Source of the DNA: Umezawaea beigongshangensis
GTDB lineage: Bacteria; Actinomycetota; Actinomycetes; Mycobacteriales; Pseudonocardiaceae
Assembly (NCBI RefSeq): GCF_016464305.1
Contig: NZ_JAEIOJ010000008.1
Location: 237,191 to 301,190 of the forward strand
Length of the DNA: 64,000 nt
Reading direction: 5' to 3'
Numbering within the stretch: the stretch's first letter is position 1; each line of letters begins with the position of its first letter. Positions 42,554 through 54,072 of the stretch are shown here, in pieces. Made by a program: the position numbers and the translations under genes. Below the pieces are notes generated by a model that had not been told where the DNA came from, did not search any database, and was given only the letters and a program-made list of their open reading frames with translations.

Positions 42554-42592
42554 GGGAAGCTCCTTCGAGCTGGTGGTGGCGGGGTTCGGACC

Positions 42593-43447
42593 TCAGCGGG
42601 CGACGAGGGCGTCGTCGGCGTCGGTGGAGCGGGCGAGGTCGCGTCCGGCTTCCAGCGCCGCGAGGCGGTCGCGCAGGGCGGAGGTGGCCCACGCGTGGGC
42701 GTCGGAGCCCAGCGTCAGCCGCAGCGGCGCGTCTGACTGCTCGGCGGAGGCGATGATGGCGGCGGCGATCTTGGCGGGGTCGCCGGGGGCGGGGAGCGGC
42801 GGCAGTTCGCCGGAGGCCACGCGGCGCAGCTGCCCGGAGGGGCCGTCGGCGTAGGCGGGCAGCGGTGCGCCGAGGACCGAGCCGCTCCCGGCGAAGCTGG
42901 TGCGCGACATGCCCGGCTCGACGATGGTCACGCCGATGCCGAAGGGGGCCAGTTCCGCGGCGGCGGACTCCCAGAAGCCCTCGACGCCCCACTTGGTGGC
43001 GTGGTACAGGCTCATGGCGGGGAAGGCGATCTGTCCGCCGACGCTGGCGATCTGCACGAAGCGTCCGCCGTTCTGGGCGCGCAGGTGCGGGGTGGCGGCG
43101 CGGGCGAGCTGGATCGAGGCGGTGAGGTTGGTGGCGATCTGCCGGTCGATCTGCTCGTCGGACAGCTCCTCCGCCGCCCCGAACAGCCCGTACCCGGCGT
43201 TGGACACCACCACGTCGACGCGCCCCAGCTCGGCGAACGCCCGGTCCACGACCTGACGCAGCTCGGCGGTGTCGGTGACGTCGAGCGCGGCGCGCCACAG
43301 CTGCCCGCCGTACTGGCCGGCCAGGTCGTCGAGGGTCTCGGGGCGGCGCGCGGTGGCGGCGACGCGGTCTCCTCGTCGCAGGAGCTGCTCGGTGAGCTGG
43401 CGGCCGAAGCCGGAGGACGTGCCGGTGATGAACCAGGTGCGGGTCAT
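42593..43447 (-). CDS. SDR-family oxidoreductase, probable TetR target
   Basis: A 284-aa classical SDR of the type annotated as oxidoreductase/short-chain dehydrogenase. It has WFITGTSSGFGRQLTEQLL, VVVSNAGYGLFG, a Ser/Tyr/Lys set in IASVGGQIAFPAMSLYHATK and the C-terminal extension typical of the longer SDRs. The ATG at 43447 is 71 bp from a divergent TetR gene, an arrangement in which the TetR normally represses the SDR. The substrate is unknown. Confidence 0.85.
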   Translation of the reverse strand: MTRTWFITGTSSGFGRQLTEQLLRRGDRVAATARRPETLDDLAGQYGGQLWRAALDVTDTAELRQVVDRAFAELGRVDVVVSNAGYGLFGAAEELSDEQIDRQIATNLTASIQLARAATPHLRAQNGGRFVQIASVGGQIAFPAMSLYHATKWGVEGFWESAAAELAPFGIGVTIVEPGMSRTSFAGSGSVLGAPLPAYADGPSGQLRRVASGELPPLPAPGDPAKIAAAIIASAEQSDAPLRLTLGSDAHAWATSALRDRLAALEAGRDLARSTDADDALVAR

Positions 43448-43518
43448 GTCTGCTCCTCAACGTATGTAACTAACTGGATGCATTTCTACACGACCGCCGC
43501 CCTCCTGTAAACATCTGG

Positions 43519-44115
43519 ATGGTTATGTACGATGCGGGCATGCCACCCGACGCCACGGAGACCAAGCGGCGACTGATGAACGCCGCGGTCGCCGAGTTCG
43601 CCACCCACGGTCTGGCCGGTGCCCGCGTCGACCGCATCGCCGAGACCGCCGCGGCCAACAAGCGGTCCATCTACATGCACTTCGGGACCAAGGAAGAACT
43701 CTTCGACCTGGTCGTCGCCCAGAGCATGTCCGAACTGGCGGACGCGGTCGTGATCGACGCGGGCGACCTGCCCGCCTACGCGGGTGCCCTGTTCGACCGG
43801 CTGCGGCAACGACCGCACATCACCCGGCTCCACCTGTGGGCCGGCCTGGAGCGGCAGCGGCCCGTCGACGCCGAGGTGCACGAGTACCGCCGCAACGTCG
43901 CCGCCGTCCAGGCCGCCCAGGACGCGGGCCGGGTCCGCGCCGACATCCCCGCCACGGAGCTCGTGGCCATGGTCATCGCGCTGGTCATCAGCTGGGACAC
44001 CGCCTCCTGGTCGCTCAAAGCGCTCCAGGAGGAGATCGGCCACGACCCCGGCGCCGACCGCAGGACCACCGTCACCACCGCCGTCGCCGCACTCGTCCAG
44101 CCACGTCGGCCCTGA
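43519..44115 (+). CDS. TetR-family transcriptional regulator
   Basis: A protein of up to 198 aa. The N-terminal helix-turn-helix is TKRRLMNAAVAEFATHGLAG and VDRIAETAAANKRSIYMHFG, and a ligand-binding C-terminal domain follows. Three in-frame ATGs (43519, 43525, 43540) are possible; the last gives the usual short lead-in (MPPDATETKRR), but none has a good ribosome-binding site. The 71-bp divergent region contains two direct CTGGATG copies (43475 and 43511 areas) in an AT-richer background, possibly the operator. It probably represses the adjacent SDR pair. Confidence 0.88.
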   Translation: MVMYDAGMPPDATETKRRLMNAAVAEFATHGLAGARVDRIAETAAANKRSIYMHFGTKEELFDLVVAQSMSELADAVVIDAGDLPAYAGALFDRLRQRPHITRLHLWAGLERQRPVDAEVHEYRRNVAAVQAAQDAGRVRADIPATELVAMVIALVISWDTASWSLKALQEEIGHDPGADRRTTVTTAVAALVQPRRP

Positions 44116-44140
44116 GGCGTCCGCGCGACCGCCCACACGG

Positions 44141-44178
44141 GACGAGCCCGGCCGATCGTCGGATCGGCCGGGCTCGTC
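44141..44178. terminator. bidirectional intrinsic terminator hairpin
   Basis: Perfect 17-bp stem (44141-44157 with 44162-44178) and GTCG loop, between the convergent TetR and katG genes. Confidence 0.88.
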
Positions 44179-44190
44179 GGTGGAGCGGGA

Positions 44191-46913
<2,723 letters not shown>

Positions 46914-46946
46914 CCGCTGATCTTAGAGCGCTAGTCTGGAACAAAT

Positions 46947-46960
46947 CCAAATTAGTTTGG
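46947..46960. promoter_or_regulatory. probable FurA operator/promoter region
   Basis: The inverted repeat CCAAATTAGTTTGG lies 34 bp upstream of the furA start. It is in an AT-rich block (46921-46962) that contrasts with the surrounding GC-rich DNA. Its place agrees with autoregulation of furA-katG; an exact match to published FurA boxes was not tested. Confidence 0.55.
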
Positions 46961-47207
46961 TCACACCGCGCTCGCGGCACGGGTGCCGGGCGACTCGCGG
47001 GGGCGTCCTCACCCCGTGCCGCGTTCCGCGAGGGCCGCCACGTGCCGGACCGCGCCACCGTCTCGTCCGGCTGGAGCTGCCGGTGCCGGAAGGTTCGAGT
47101 TCCGACGTCGGCGGGGCGGTTCTCGCTGTAACCTTCCGCGACCGGTCGACGACTAACCGTTGTCAGGTGGTGTGCGCCCGTTGCTCGCAGAACCCGGGGT
47201 GGTTGTC

Positions 47208-47702
47208 ATGGCGAGGCCGAAAGACACGACTACGACGAAGAGCCGCACGAGGACGATCGGCGCGGCCGTGGCCGCGATGGCGTCGGTCGCCGGAACGGTT
47301 CTCGCGGCGGCGCCCGCCGCCGCGACCGTCGCCGCCTACCCCACCAGCACCTTCTCGATCGAGGTCGGCGCGAGCTACTACCGGGGCACGGTCACCTGGT
47401 ACAACCGGTCGGTCGGCGTCGACGGAGCGTTCAAGGCCACCGGGTACCGGCGGATCTACGCGCAGGCGTGGGCGAGCACGACCTGGCTCGGCTGGCAGAG
47501 TTCCAGCACCTGGTACAACACGTCCGGACCAGCCGCCCTTCCCCTCACCGCGGACGTCGAAGGCGGGGCCACCGAGGTCGACGTCTGGATGACCAGCGGA
47601 GACGCCTACGACGGCCTCGAGTTCTTCACCTGCTACCGCGGCGTCAGCGTCTGCTCCGGTCCCTACGTCGGCAGGCCCTACGCGCCGCCCCTCGACGGCT
47701 GA
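47208..47702 (+). CDS. small secreted protein of unknown function
   Basis: A 164-aa protein. The signal sequence is twin-basic rather than Tat-like (KSRTRTIGAAVAAMASVAG, then AAAPAAA cleavage region near residue 40). The mature domain has about 124 residues, is Trp/Tyr-rich and ends with one Cys pair (FFTCYRGVSVC). ATG 47208 is chosen because it puts the signal at the N-terminus; 16 codons upstream are also open. Resembles small actinomycete cell-surface beta proteins, but no family is assigned. Monocistronic, followed by a hairpin. Confidence 0.7.
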   Translation: MARPKDTTTTKSRTRTIGAAVAAMASVAGTVLAAAPAAATVAAYPTSTFSIEVGASYYRGTVTWYNRSVGVDGAFKATGYRRIYAQAWASTTWLGWQSSSTWYNTSGPAALPLTADVEGGATEVDVWMTSGDAYDGLEFFTCYRGVSVCSGPYVGRPYAPPLDG

Positions 47703-47743
47703 CCTGCGGTTGCGGCACCGTCCGGCCCGAACCCGTGATCGGC

Positions 47744-47781
47744 GACCCGCCGTCCTGACCTGCACGGACGGACGGCGGGTC
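47744..47781 (+). terminator. hairpin downstream of the small secreted protein
   Basis: 12-bp perfect stem (47744-47755 with 47770-47781) and a 14-base loop. It lies in the otherwise empty 258-bp interval between two convergent genes. Confidence 0.6.
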
Positions 47782-47960
47782 AGCAGCACGGTCCCCCGCC
47801 ATCGCCACCGGGGCCGGACGGGCGCCGCACCGGGCGCGTCGAGGACGCGCGGCGCCACGAACGACGCCTCGCGGCCGGTGGGCCGGGGCGGCGCACGGGG
47901 TTCGGGTGGTCCCGGACGCGCCCGCCGGGACCGAGGACGTCGATCGGCCAGGACACCCGC

Positions 47961-49007
47961 TCACCCGCTGCCGACGTCGTCTCCGCCGCTCTCGTGCTGA
48001 TCCGCTGGACGCGGCCGGGCGACGAGGGCCGAGGCGACGAGGGCGACAGCGCGGTCGTCGTCGTGCGTCAGCCGGCGCAGCACCTCCTGGGCCGTGGCCC
48101 CCGGCAGCTCGACCAGCGCCTGGGTCAGGCGTATCCGCACCGCGGAGTCCGCGGTGCGCGCGGCGAGTTCGGCGACCAGCGCCGCCACGATCCGGTCGGC
48201 GCGCGCCGGGTCCCGGGACAGCGTTCCCAGGACCTCGGCCGCCTCGACGTCGTTGCCCCCCTCGACCACCACGCCGACGAGCGCCGGCACGGCCGCGGTC
48301 TCGTCACGCCTGCCCAGCGCCAGAGCGGCCTGCCCGCGCACCGTCGTGTCCGGGTCCGCGAGCGCGTCCGCCAGCGCCGCGGTCGCCTCCGGGGACTCGG
48401 GCACCGCGGTGAGCGCCAGCACCGCGCGCCGCCGGACGTCGACGTCCTCCGAGCGCACGCCGGCGGCCAGCACCTCCACGCCGTCACCGTCCGACCGGGC
48501 GAGCGCCCAGCGCAGGGCGCCCGCGACGTGGGGGTCGGATTCGGCCAGGACCGCCCCGGCGAGCAGTTCGGCGGACACGGGCACGCCCTCCGGCCTGGTC
48601 AGGACGGCCTGCTGCCTGCGTGCGGCGCTGGTCGAGTCGAGCCCCTGCAGGAGTTCGACCACGCGCAGGACGTCCTGCCAGCCGCTCGGCGCCGACGCGT
48701 CGATCGCGCGGAGCCGGTCGAGCAGTTCCCGTTCCCGCTCCAAGCGGTCTTCCGTCCACCGGATGAGGTCGCCGACCAGAGCGGACGGCGTGAAGGCCGG
48801 GTCCTCCAGCGCGCGTCCGACCTGCTTGAGCGAGAGCCCGAGGGACCGCAGGCTCTCCACGTGGAAGATCCTGCGGACGTCCTCGGCGGAGTACTCGCGG
48901 TAGCCGCCGACGGTGCGACCGGTCGGCCGCACCAGCCCGAGTGCGTCGTAGTGCCGGAGCATCCGGGTGCTCACACCCGCGCGGCGGGCCACGTCGCCGA
49001 TCAGCAA
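47961..49007 (-). CDS. MerR-family regulator fused to HEAT repeats
   Basis: A 348-aa fusion. Residues 1-75 are a MerR winged helix (LIGDVARRAGVSTRMLRHYD, then GYREYSAEDVRRI). A dimer helix follows, and from about residue 130 HEAT-like helical repeats (VRRRAVLALTAVPES, TVRGQAALALGRR, VRIRLTQALVELPG). The TTG at 49007 (TTGCTGA) overlaps the upstream HEAT gene's stop and is the only start that yields a normal MerR N-terminus. HEAT repeats could bind the neighbouring HEAT protein, so a protein-sensing MerR is inferred. Confidence 0.85.
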   Translation of the reverse strand: MLIGDVARRAGVSTRMLRHYDALGLVRPTGRTVGGYREYSAEDVRRIFHVESLRSLGLSLKQVGRALEDPAFTPSALVGDLIRWTEDRLERERELLDRLRAIDASAPSGWQDVLRVVELLQGLDSTSAARRQQAVLTRPEGVPVSAELLAGAVLAESDPHVAGALRWALARSDGDGVEVLAAGVRSEDVDVRRRAVLALTAVPESPEATAALADALADPDTTVRGQAALALGRRDETAAVPALVGVVVEGGNDVEAAEVLGTLSRDPARADRIVAALVAELAARTADSAVRIRLTQALVELPGATAQEVLRRLTHDDDRAVALVASALVARPRPADQHESGGDDVGSG

Positions 49008-49705
49008 TCCGCGGTCTCCCCGGCGCCTGCCGACGCGCGTAGCGGACCGAGTGCGACGATCCGCTTCGCCTCCTCGACCGCCGCGTCGAACCCGGTCTCC
49101 GGGTCCCGCAGGAGCAGCTCGGTGGCACGGGCGTGCGCGGCCACCACCGGGTCCGGGTGCGTCGCGGCCCTCCGCAGGGCGGGCTCGACGACGTCGCCGA
49201 GGTCGACGAGGGCCCGGCTCAGGCTCAGCCGCACGGTGCGGTCGCCGCGCCCGAGCTGCGTGATCAGCGCGTCGGCCAGGTCCTTCTTCTCGTCCTCGGT
49301 CGGCACGAGGGCGACCGCGACGCGCCACGCGGTCCGCGCGACCTCGTCGTCGGCGTCGTGCAGCACGTCCCGCGCGATCCAGGCCCACGCGCTCTTGTCG
49401 CCGATCTTGGAGAGCGTGTGCAACGCCTGCCCGCGGGCCCGAGCGCGCTCGGAGTCGAGTTCCCGGCGGATCCGGGGCAGGGTGATCTCCGGCGAGAGAC
49501 GGGTCAGCACCCAGGACAGCATGTCCCGCACGAAGAAGTCCGGCTCGACCGCGCACCGTTCGACCAGCGTCTCCAGGAGACCGGGGTCGGGGTTCGAACC
49601 GATCGCCAGGGCCGCCCGGAGCCGGACCGACGAGTCCGCCGCGCTCAGGGCGTCTACCACTCGGGTGTTCTGCGAGGTTCCGTTCACGGTGTTGATCGGG
49701 ACCAC
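49001..49705 (-). CDS. HEAT-repeat protein, partner of the MerR-HEAT regulator
   Basis: A 234-aa all-helical protein built from HEAT-like repeats (SSVRLRAALAIGSNPDPG, FFVRDMLSWVLTRL, RARARGQALHTLSK, EVARTAWRVAVALV, RTVRLSLSRALVDLG). No enzyme motif. The start is unsettled: GTG 49705 directly abuts AGGAGG, and GTG 49687 is also in frame. First gene of a two-gene operon with the MerR-HEAT fusion, whose stop/start overlap indicates co-translation. A 19-bp dyad lies just upstream. Confidence 0.8.
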   Translation of the reverse strand: MVPINTVNGTSQNTRVVDALSAADSSVRLRAALAIGSNPDPGLLETLVERCAVEPDFFVRDMLSWVLTRLSPEITLPRIRRELDSERARARGQALHTLSKIGDKSAWAWIARDVLHDADDEVARTAWRVAVALVPTEDEKKDLADALITQLGRGDRTVRLSLSRALVDLGDVVEPALRRAATHPDPVVAAHARATELLLRDPETGFDAAVEEAKRIVALGPLRASAGAGETADC

Positions 49706-49720
49706 CTCCTGCGCACAGTG

Positions 49721-49739
49721 GACACGTTGTCACCGTGTC
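49721..49739. promoter_or_regulatory. 19-bp dyad, candidate MerR operator
   Basis: GACACG and CGTGTC arms are separated by seven bases, 15 bp upstream of the HEAT gene start. On the minus strand a TTGACA-like -35 overlaps the dyad. MerR proteins bind such dyads between -35 and -10, so autoregulation is likely. Confidence 0.55.
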
Positions 49740-49831
49740 AAGGTCAAGCCCGTGACCGGCGAATCAGAAGATCGACCGGCTTCGAGCCGCCCGCTCGAAG
49801 CACCACCAGCGGCTCGCGCTTCCGGTCGAGC

Positions 49832-51166
49832 TCACGGCGTGCCGGTCAGCAGGTGCATCAGGACCGAGAACAGCAGCAGGACTCCCAGACCGCGCGACGT
49901 CTGACGAAGCAGTCCCCACGGGGCCGTCACGCCGAGACCGACGTCGAACGGGGTCGCGTGGTAGTCCATCGGCGGGCGGGTCGCCAGCCGGTGGGTGACC
50001 ACGACCGCTCCCACCGCCGCGACCGGCCACGCCAGGGGATGAGCTCCCCCGGTCGCCGGAGCGGTCAGCGCGCACCACACGAGCGTCCCCGCCGCGGGGA
50101 CGACGAGGTGCGTCAGGCGCAGCCCCGCGTCGGTTCCGCCCAGGGCGCGGCGCATCGCCGCCGACCGGCACACCGCGCGCAGGCCCCCGGCGAGCCGCTG
50201 GCTCGCGACGCTCGCCGCCACGAGCTGCACCTGCGCCGTCCACAGCGGCGCTTCCACGGCCACCACGTACGGGACGAGCACCAGCAGCAGCCACGGGAGC
50301 ACGACGCCGGGCGAGCGGAACACCCGGCGCAGGTCGGCCACCAGGAACGCCCGGACGCGCCCCGCGGGGAGGCCCCTGGACCGCACTCGCCCCCGCCGCT
50401 GCCAGCGCCGCACCTCCAGCACTCCGGTGAGCAGGGTGACGTCCAGGAACGTGCCCGCGGTACCGGCCGCGGCGGCGACCGACGCGCCGGACGTCAGCTC
50501 GGGGCGGGCCAGTCCGCCCAGCCCGCGGTCGGCGGCGGCGATCAGCACGACCGCGGCAAGAGCCACCGGGGTGGTGAGGAGCGGGCCCGCGTCGGCACCG
50601 ATCCGCCCGACCAGCTCGTGCGCCGCACCTCCCAGCCGCTCCGCGACGACGCCCGCCAGCGCGCTGAGCACACCGATCCCGAGCACCGCGGCGGACAGCG
50701 ACCGCGGGGACCTGCGCCGGGTCTGGGCGAGCACGGCCAGGGCGACGAGCCCTCCGCCCACGGCCGCACCGAGCAGCGCGGCCCACTCCACAGCCGTGCG
50801 GAAGAGCAGGGCGGACGCCAGCCCGAAAGCCGCACCGGCCGACGCGCCGACCGCCGTCAGGCGCCGGTACCAGGACGTCAGCGCCGTGCGGCGGTCCAGC
50901 GGGGTGGACAGCACCCAGGTGACCGTCGCGGGACTCGCCACCAGCGGACCGATCGCGGCGAGGACGAGCATCGCGGCGCCGCTCACCGAGGCGGCGGCGG
51001 CGATCGACAGCCAGCCGGGCGGGACGTCGGTCGCGTGCGAAGCGGTCGAGGACCGCTCCACCGCGGAGCGCACGAACTGGACGACGAGTCCGGACCCCAC
51101 GAAGACGAGGCCGATCAGGACCGCCCGCTGGTCCCGGTCGCGCCAACCGGCACCGAACCGGATCAC
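49832..51166 (-). CDS. polytopic membrane protein, putative ABC permease (DUF6297-like)
   Basis: A 444-aa protein with roughly ten to twelve hydrophobic segments and an Arg-rich central cytoplasmic stretch (VRRWQRRGRVRSRGLPAGR). It ends with a membrane segment near VLLLFSVLMHLLTG. The DUF6297 label is recalled, not tested. The GTG at 51166 overlaps the ATPase stop (GTGA), showing it is the membrane half of an ABC transporter. Substrate unknown. Confidence 0.75.
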   Translation of the reverse strand: MIRFGAGWRDRDQRAVLIGLVFVGSGLVVQFVRSAVERSSTASHATDVPPGWLSIAAAASVSGAAMLVLAAIGPLVASPATVTWVLSTPLDRRTALTSWYRRLTAVGASAGAAFGLASALLFRTAVEWAALLGAAVGGGLVALAVLAQTRRRSPRSLSAAVLGIGVLSALAGVVAERLGGAAHELVGRIGADAGPLLTTPVALAAVVLIAAADRGLGGLARPELTSGASVAAAAGTAGTFLDVTLLTGVLEVRRWQRRGRVRSRGLPAGRVRAFLVADLRRVFRSPGVVLPWLLLVLVPYVVAVEAPLWTAQVQLVAASVASQRLAGGLRAVCRSAAMRRALGGTDAGLRLTHLVVPAAGTLVWCALTAPATGGAHPLAWPVAAVGAVVVTHRLATRPPMDYHATPFDVGLGVTAPWGLLRQTSRGLGVLLLFSVLMHLLTGTP

Positions 51167-51789
51167 CGGTCGGCCTGCGCGGGCACGGAGACATCGACCG
51201 ACCGGTCGGCCACCGCGTCGATCAGGTCGCGGTCGTGCGACGCCAGCACGATCGCGACACCGGCGTCCTTCTCCGCGCGCAACCTGTCCGCCAGCCAGCC
51301 GCGCGAACGCGCGTCGAGGCGCTGCTCGGGCTCGTCGAGCACGAGCAGCCGCCGGGGGCGTGCCAGGACCGACGCCAGGACCAGCCGCTGGCGCTGACCG
51401 CTGGACAGGCTCGCCGGCACCTGGTCGGCGGCTCCGGCGAGTCCGACCTCGGCGATCAGGGCGTCGACGTCGACCTCGGCCGAGTGAACACGGGCGAGCA
51501 GTTCGAGGTGTTCGCGCACCGGCAGGTCGGGGAAGAAGTCGACGTCGTCCAACGCGCAGGCCACGGCGGCGCGCACGCGCGGGTCGGTCTCGTCGAACGG
51601 CTCACCGTCCAGCAGCACCGTCCCGCTGTCGGCGCGGTCGGCCTGGACGAGACAGCGCAGCAGCGTGCTCTTCCCCGCGCCGTTGGGCCCCACCACCGCC
51701 ACGGCCTCACCGCTGCCGACGGTGAAGCAGACCCGGTCGAGAACCGTGACGGTCCCGAACCGCCGCGTCAGATCTCGTACTTCCAGCAA
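51163..51789 (-). CDS. ABC transporter ATP-binding protein
   Basis: A 208-aa compact ATPase. Walker A is GPNGAGKST, the signature is an unusual LSSGQRQRLVLA (Ser for Gly) and Walker B with D-loop is LLVLDEPEQRLD. The H-loop SHD is present. I chose the TTG at 51789, after AGAAGGGGACGCCC, since it gives the usual MLEVRDLTRRFG-like opening. It pairs with the overlapping DUF6297-like permease. Confidence 0.88.
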   Translation of the reverse strand: MLEVRDLTRRFGTVTVLDRVCFTVGSGEAVAVVGPNGAGKSTLLRCLVQADRADSGTVLLDGEPFDETDPRVRAAVACALDDVDFFPDLPVREHLELLARVHSAEVDVDALIAEVGLAGAADQVPASLSSGQRQRLVLASVLARPRRLLVLDEPEQRLDARSRGWLADRLRAEKDAGVAIVLASHDRDLIDAVADRSVDVSVPAQADR

Positions 51790-52012
51790 GGGCGTCCCCT
51801 TCTGCTCTGCGGGCCGGGATCGGGCGGTCCCGGCGCCGTGGACTCCACGAGCGCCAGCACTCCGTGCGGCACGACGTCGTCGCCCGGTGTGGACAGGCCC
51901 ATGATCCACCCGTTCCGGTCCGCCCAGCGGCGACGGACGCGGCTGGGCGAGAACCCCGTGGTCCCGCACCGTCGTCCACCAGCACGGCACGACGACCGGC
52001 CGCACGCCACCA

Positions 52013-52046
52013 CGTTCTGATGGTCACCGCGTTCTGATGGTCACCG
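52013..52046. repeat. two tandem copies of a 17-bp unit
   Basis: CGTTCTGATGGTCACCG occurs twice in direct succession and a third, partial copy (CGTTC) follows. Located in the upstream region of the ABC transporter genes. Confidence 0.9.
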
Positions 52047-52348
52047 CGTTCCGACAGCCGCAGTCCCAGACAGCCGCGGGCCGCGTGCGCGGGGAAGCGG
52101 AGCGCCGCGACTCCGCCGCGTCCGGTCACCGGAGGAGCGGCCGAGTTCGAGGACGACCGCGTCGAGCGCGCGCCGGAGTCCTCTGCCGGTCGGGCCGGTC
52201 GGGCCGGTCGGTGCGCAAAGACGTGCGAGTGCTCGCGTTCGGCGCGTCGGCGGCGGCGCGCCGCTCTCACCGACGTCAGCGGCACCGCACGGACGCGGCC
52301 CGCGCGGCCCGATCAGCGGGCCGCGAGCACGACGGCCCGAGACGCGAC

Positions 52349-52380
52349 CAGCGGGCCCGCCTCGGCAGGCGGGCCCGCTG
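52349..52380 (-). terminator. intrinsic terminator of the fatty-acyl operon
   Basis: Perfect 14-bp stem (52349-52362 with 52367-52380) and CGGC loop, 54 bp downstream of the AMP-ligase stop. Confidence 0.88.
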
Positions 52381-52433
52381 GTCGGCGACCGCGGGGACGA
52401 CAGGTCCGGACCCGCGTCCCCGTCGCCCTCGGA

Positions 52434-54056
52434 TCACGGGGAGCTCAGGACCGGCAACGCGCCGGTGCGGAGCAGCTCGCGAAGGCGGAACTTCTGCACC
52501 TTGCCCGTGGCGGTCAGCGGGAACTCGTCCACCGCGTACCAGAACCTGGGCACCTTGAACGCCGCCAGGTGGTCGCGGCAGTAGGCGTCCAGCAGCTCCG
52601 GGGACGGCGGGTTCGCCGGATCCGCTGGCCGGAGCACGGCCGCCACCTGCTCGCCCCACGTGTCGTCCGGCCGGGCGACGACCGCGGCGTCCCGGACGGA
52701 TTCGTGGCGGCAGAGCAGGTCCTCGACCTCGCGCGGGTAGACGTTCTCACCGCCCCTGATGATCATGTCCCGAGCCCGGCCGGTGATCCGCAGGTAGCCC
52801 TGCTCGTCCATGGTTCCCAGGTCGCCGGTGTGCAGCCAGCCGTCCCGATCGGGTGCGCGCTCGTCCGGCAGGTCGAAGTAGCCCAGCATCGTCTGGTAGC
52901 CGCGCAGGACGACCTCGCCCTGCGCGCCGATCGGGACCACCTTCCCCGCCCGGTCGACCACCTTCACCTCGACCTGGGGCAGGGGACGGCCCACGGTCTC
53001 CGCCCGGTGCGCCGGCTCGTCGTCGGGTTCGGTGGCCGTGACGACGGAACTCGCCTCCGTCTGGCCGTACACCGTGACGAACCGGGCGCCGAACGCCGCC
53101 TCGACCCGGTGGACCAGGGCCGCCGGGACCGTCGTGCCGCCCGACACGACCACCGCGCAGCGGCTCAGGTCCCGCTCGGCGAAGCCGGGGTGGTCCAGCA
53201 TCCCGAGCAGCATGGTGGGGACTCCGCTGACCAGGTCCCCCGCGAAGCGCTCCAGCGCCGAGAGGACCAGGTCCGCGTCGAACACCCGGCACAACGCGTA
53301 CGCGCCACCGACGCTCGCGCTGCCCAGCACGCCCAGGGTCGAGCCGCCGGTGTGGAACAGCGGCATCGCCGACACCCACGTGCCGCCCCCGGGGAAGCGC
53401 ATCCGGCGTGCGGCGAAGGCGGCGTTGTTCACCAGCCCCCGGTGGCGCAGCAGCGCTCCCTTCGGGGAGCCCGTGGTGCCCGACGTGTACTGGATCTGCG
53501 CCGGGTCGTCCGGTCGGACCACGGGCAGCTCCACCGGTTCGGCCGACTCCGTCTCGGCCAGCCACCCGGTGAAGCTGACGACGTGCCTCGGCCCTTCGAC
53601 GCGCGCCGCGATCTCGGCCATCCGCGTGCCGCGGAACGAGTCCACCACGAACAGCCCGGCCGAGCGGGACTGCCCGACCACGTGCGCCAGTTCGCCCTCG
53701 CGCAGAGCCGGGTTGGCGGTCACCAGCACCAGCCCGGCCAGGGCCGCGCCGTACTGGAGGACCACCCACTCCGGAACGTTGGGCGCCCACACGGTGACCC
53801 GCTCCCCCGGCTCGAACCGCGCCAGCAGCCAGTGGGCGCACCGCACGGCCGCGCGGTGCAGCTCGTGGTACGTCCACGTGCGGTCGGTCGCCGGCGCGGC
53901 GGTGAGGGACGGCTCGCCCGGCTGGGCCACCTCGATCAGCGCCGTCCGCTCCGGCGTCCGCTCCGCCCACCGGCGCAGCAGGTCGCCGGTGGTGATGTCG
54001 GTGATGTCGGCGGTGCGGTCCGCCGGCCAGTGCGATTCGGTGAGTCCGCCGTGCAC
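52434..54056 (-). CDS. AMP-dependent acyl-CoA/acyl-acid ligase
   Basis: A 540-aa ANL-superfamily adenylating enzyme. The P-loop is YTSGTTGSPKGA, the A5 element GQTEASSVVTA, the hinge GRARDMIIRGGENVYPREVE, and the catalytic Lys of the small domain lies in PLTATGKVQKF. It lacks the FAAL hallmark, so it probably forms a CoA thioester (FadD-like). The start is GTG 54056. It is the last gene of the fatty-acyl operon, 16 bases after the desaturase, with a terminator behind. Confidence 0.88.
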   Translation of the reverse strand: MHGGLTESHWPADRTADITDITTGDLLRRWAERTPERTALIEVAQPGEPSLTAAPATDRTWTYHELHRAAVRCAHWLLARFEPGERVTVWAPNVPEWVVLQYGAALAGLVLVTANPALREGELAHVVGQSRSAGLFVVDSFRGTRMAEIAARVEGPRHVVSFTGWLAETESAEPVELPVVRPDDPAQIQYTSGTTGSPKGALLRHRGLVNNAAFAARRMRFPGGGTWVSAMPLFHTGGSTLGVLGSASVGGAYALCRVFDADLVLSALERFAGDLVSGVPTMLLGMLDHPGFAERDLSRCAVVVSGGTTVPAALVHRVEAAFGARFVTVYGQTEASSVVTATEPDDEPAHRAETVGRPLPQVEVKVVDRAGKVVPIGAQGEVVLRGYQTMLGYFDLPDERAPDRDGWLHTGDLGTMDEQGYLRITGRARDMIIRGGENVYPREVEDLLCRHESVRDAAVVARPDDTWGEQVAAVLRPADPANPPSPELLDAYCRDHLAAFKVPRFWYAVDEFPLTATGKVQKFRLRELLRTGALPVLSSP

Positions 54057-54072
54057 CGTTCCCCCCTCGTCG

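Larger units (their letters stand above)
51790..52433. other. gene-free interval with repeats and a terminator
   Basis: 644 bp between two minus-strand operons. Open frames here have no start/ribosome-binding-site support or recognisable domain. It holds a 17-bp tandem repeat (52013-52046), a short GGTCGGGCC-type direct repeat near 52190-52215 and a strong hairpin at 52349-52380. No gene or RNA gene is seen. Confidence 0.6.

Noticed and set aside
40926-43460. 844-codon minus-strand open frame
   Set aside because: Antisense shadow of the LLM gene continuing out of frame through two SDR genes; no ribosome-binding site or family match.
51790-52433. Short ORFs suggesting a hypothetical gene
   Set aside because: No start/ribosome-binding-site pair, no domain, and overlap with tandem repeats and a terminator.
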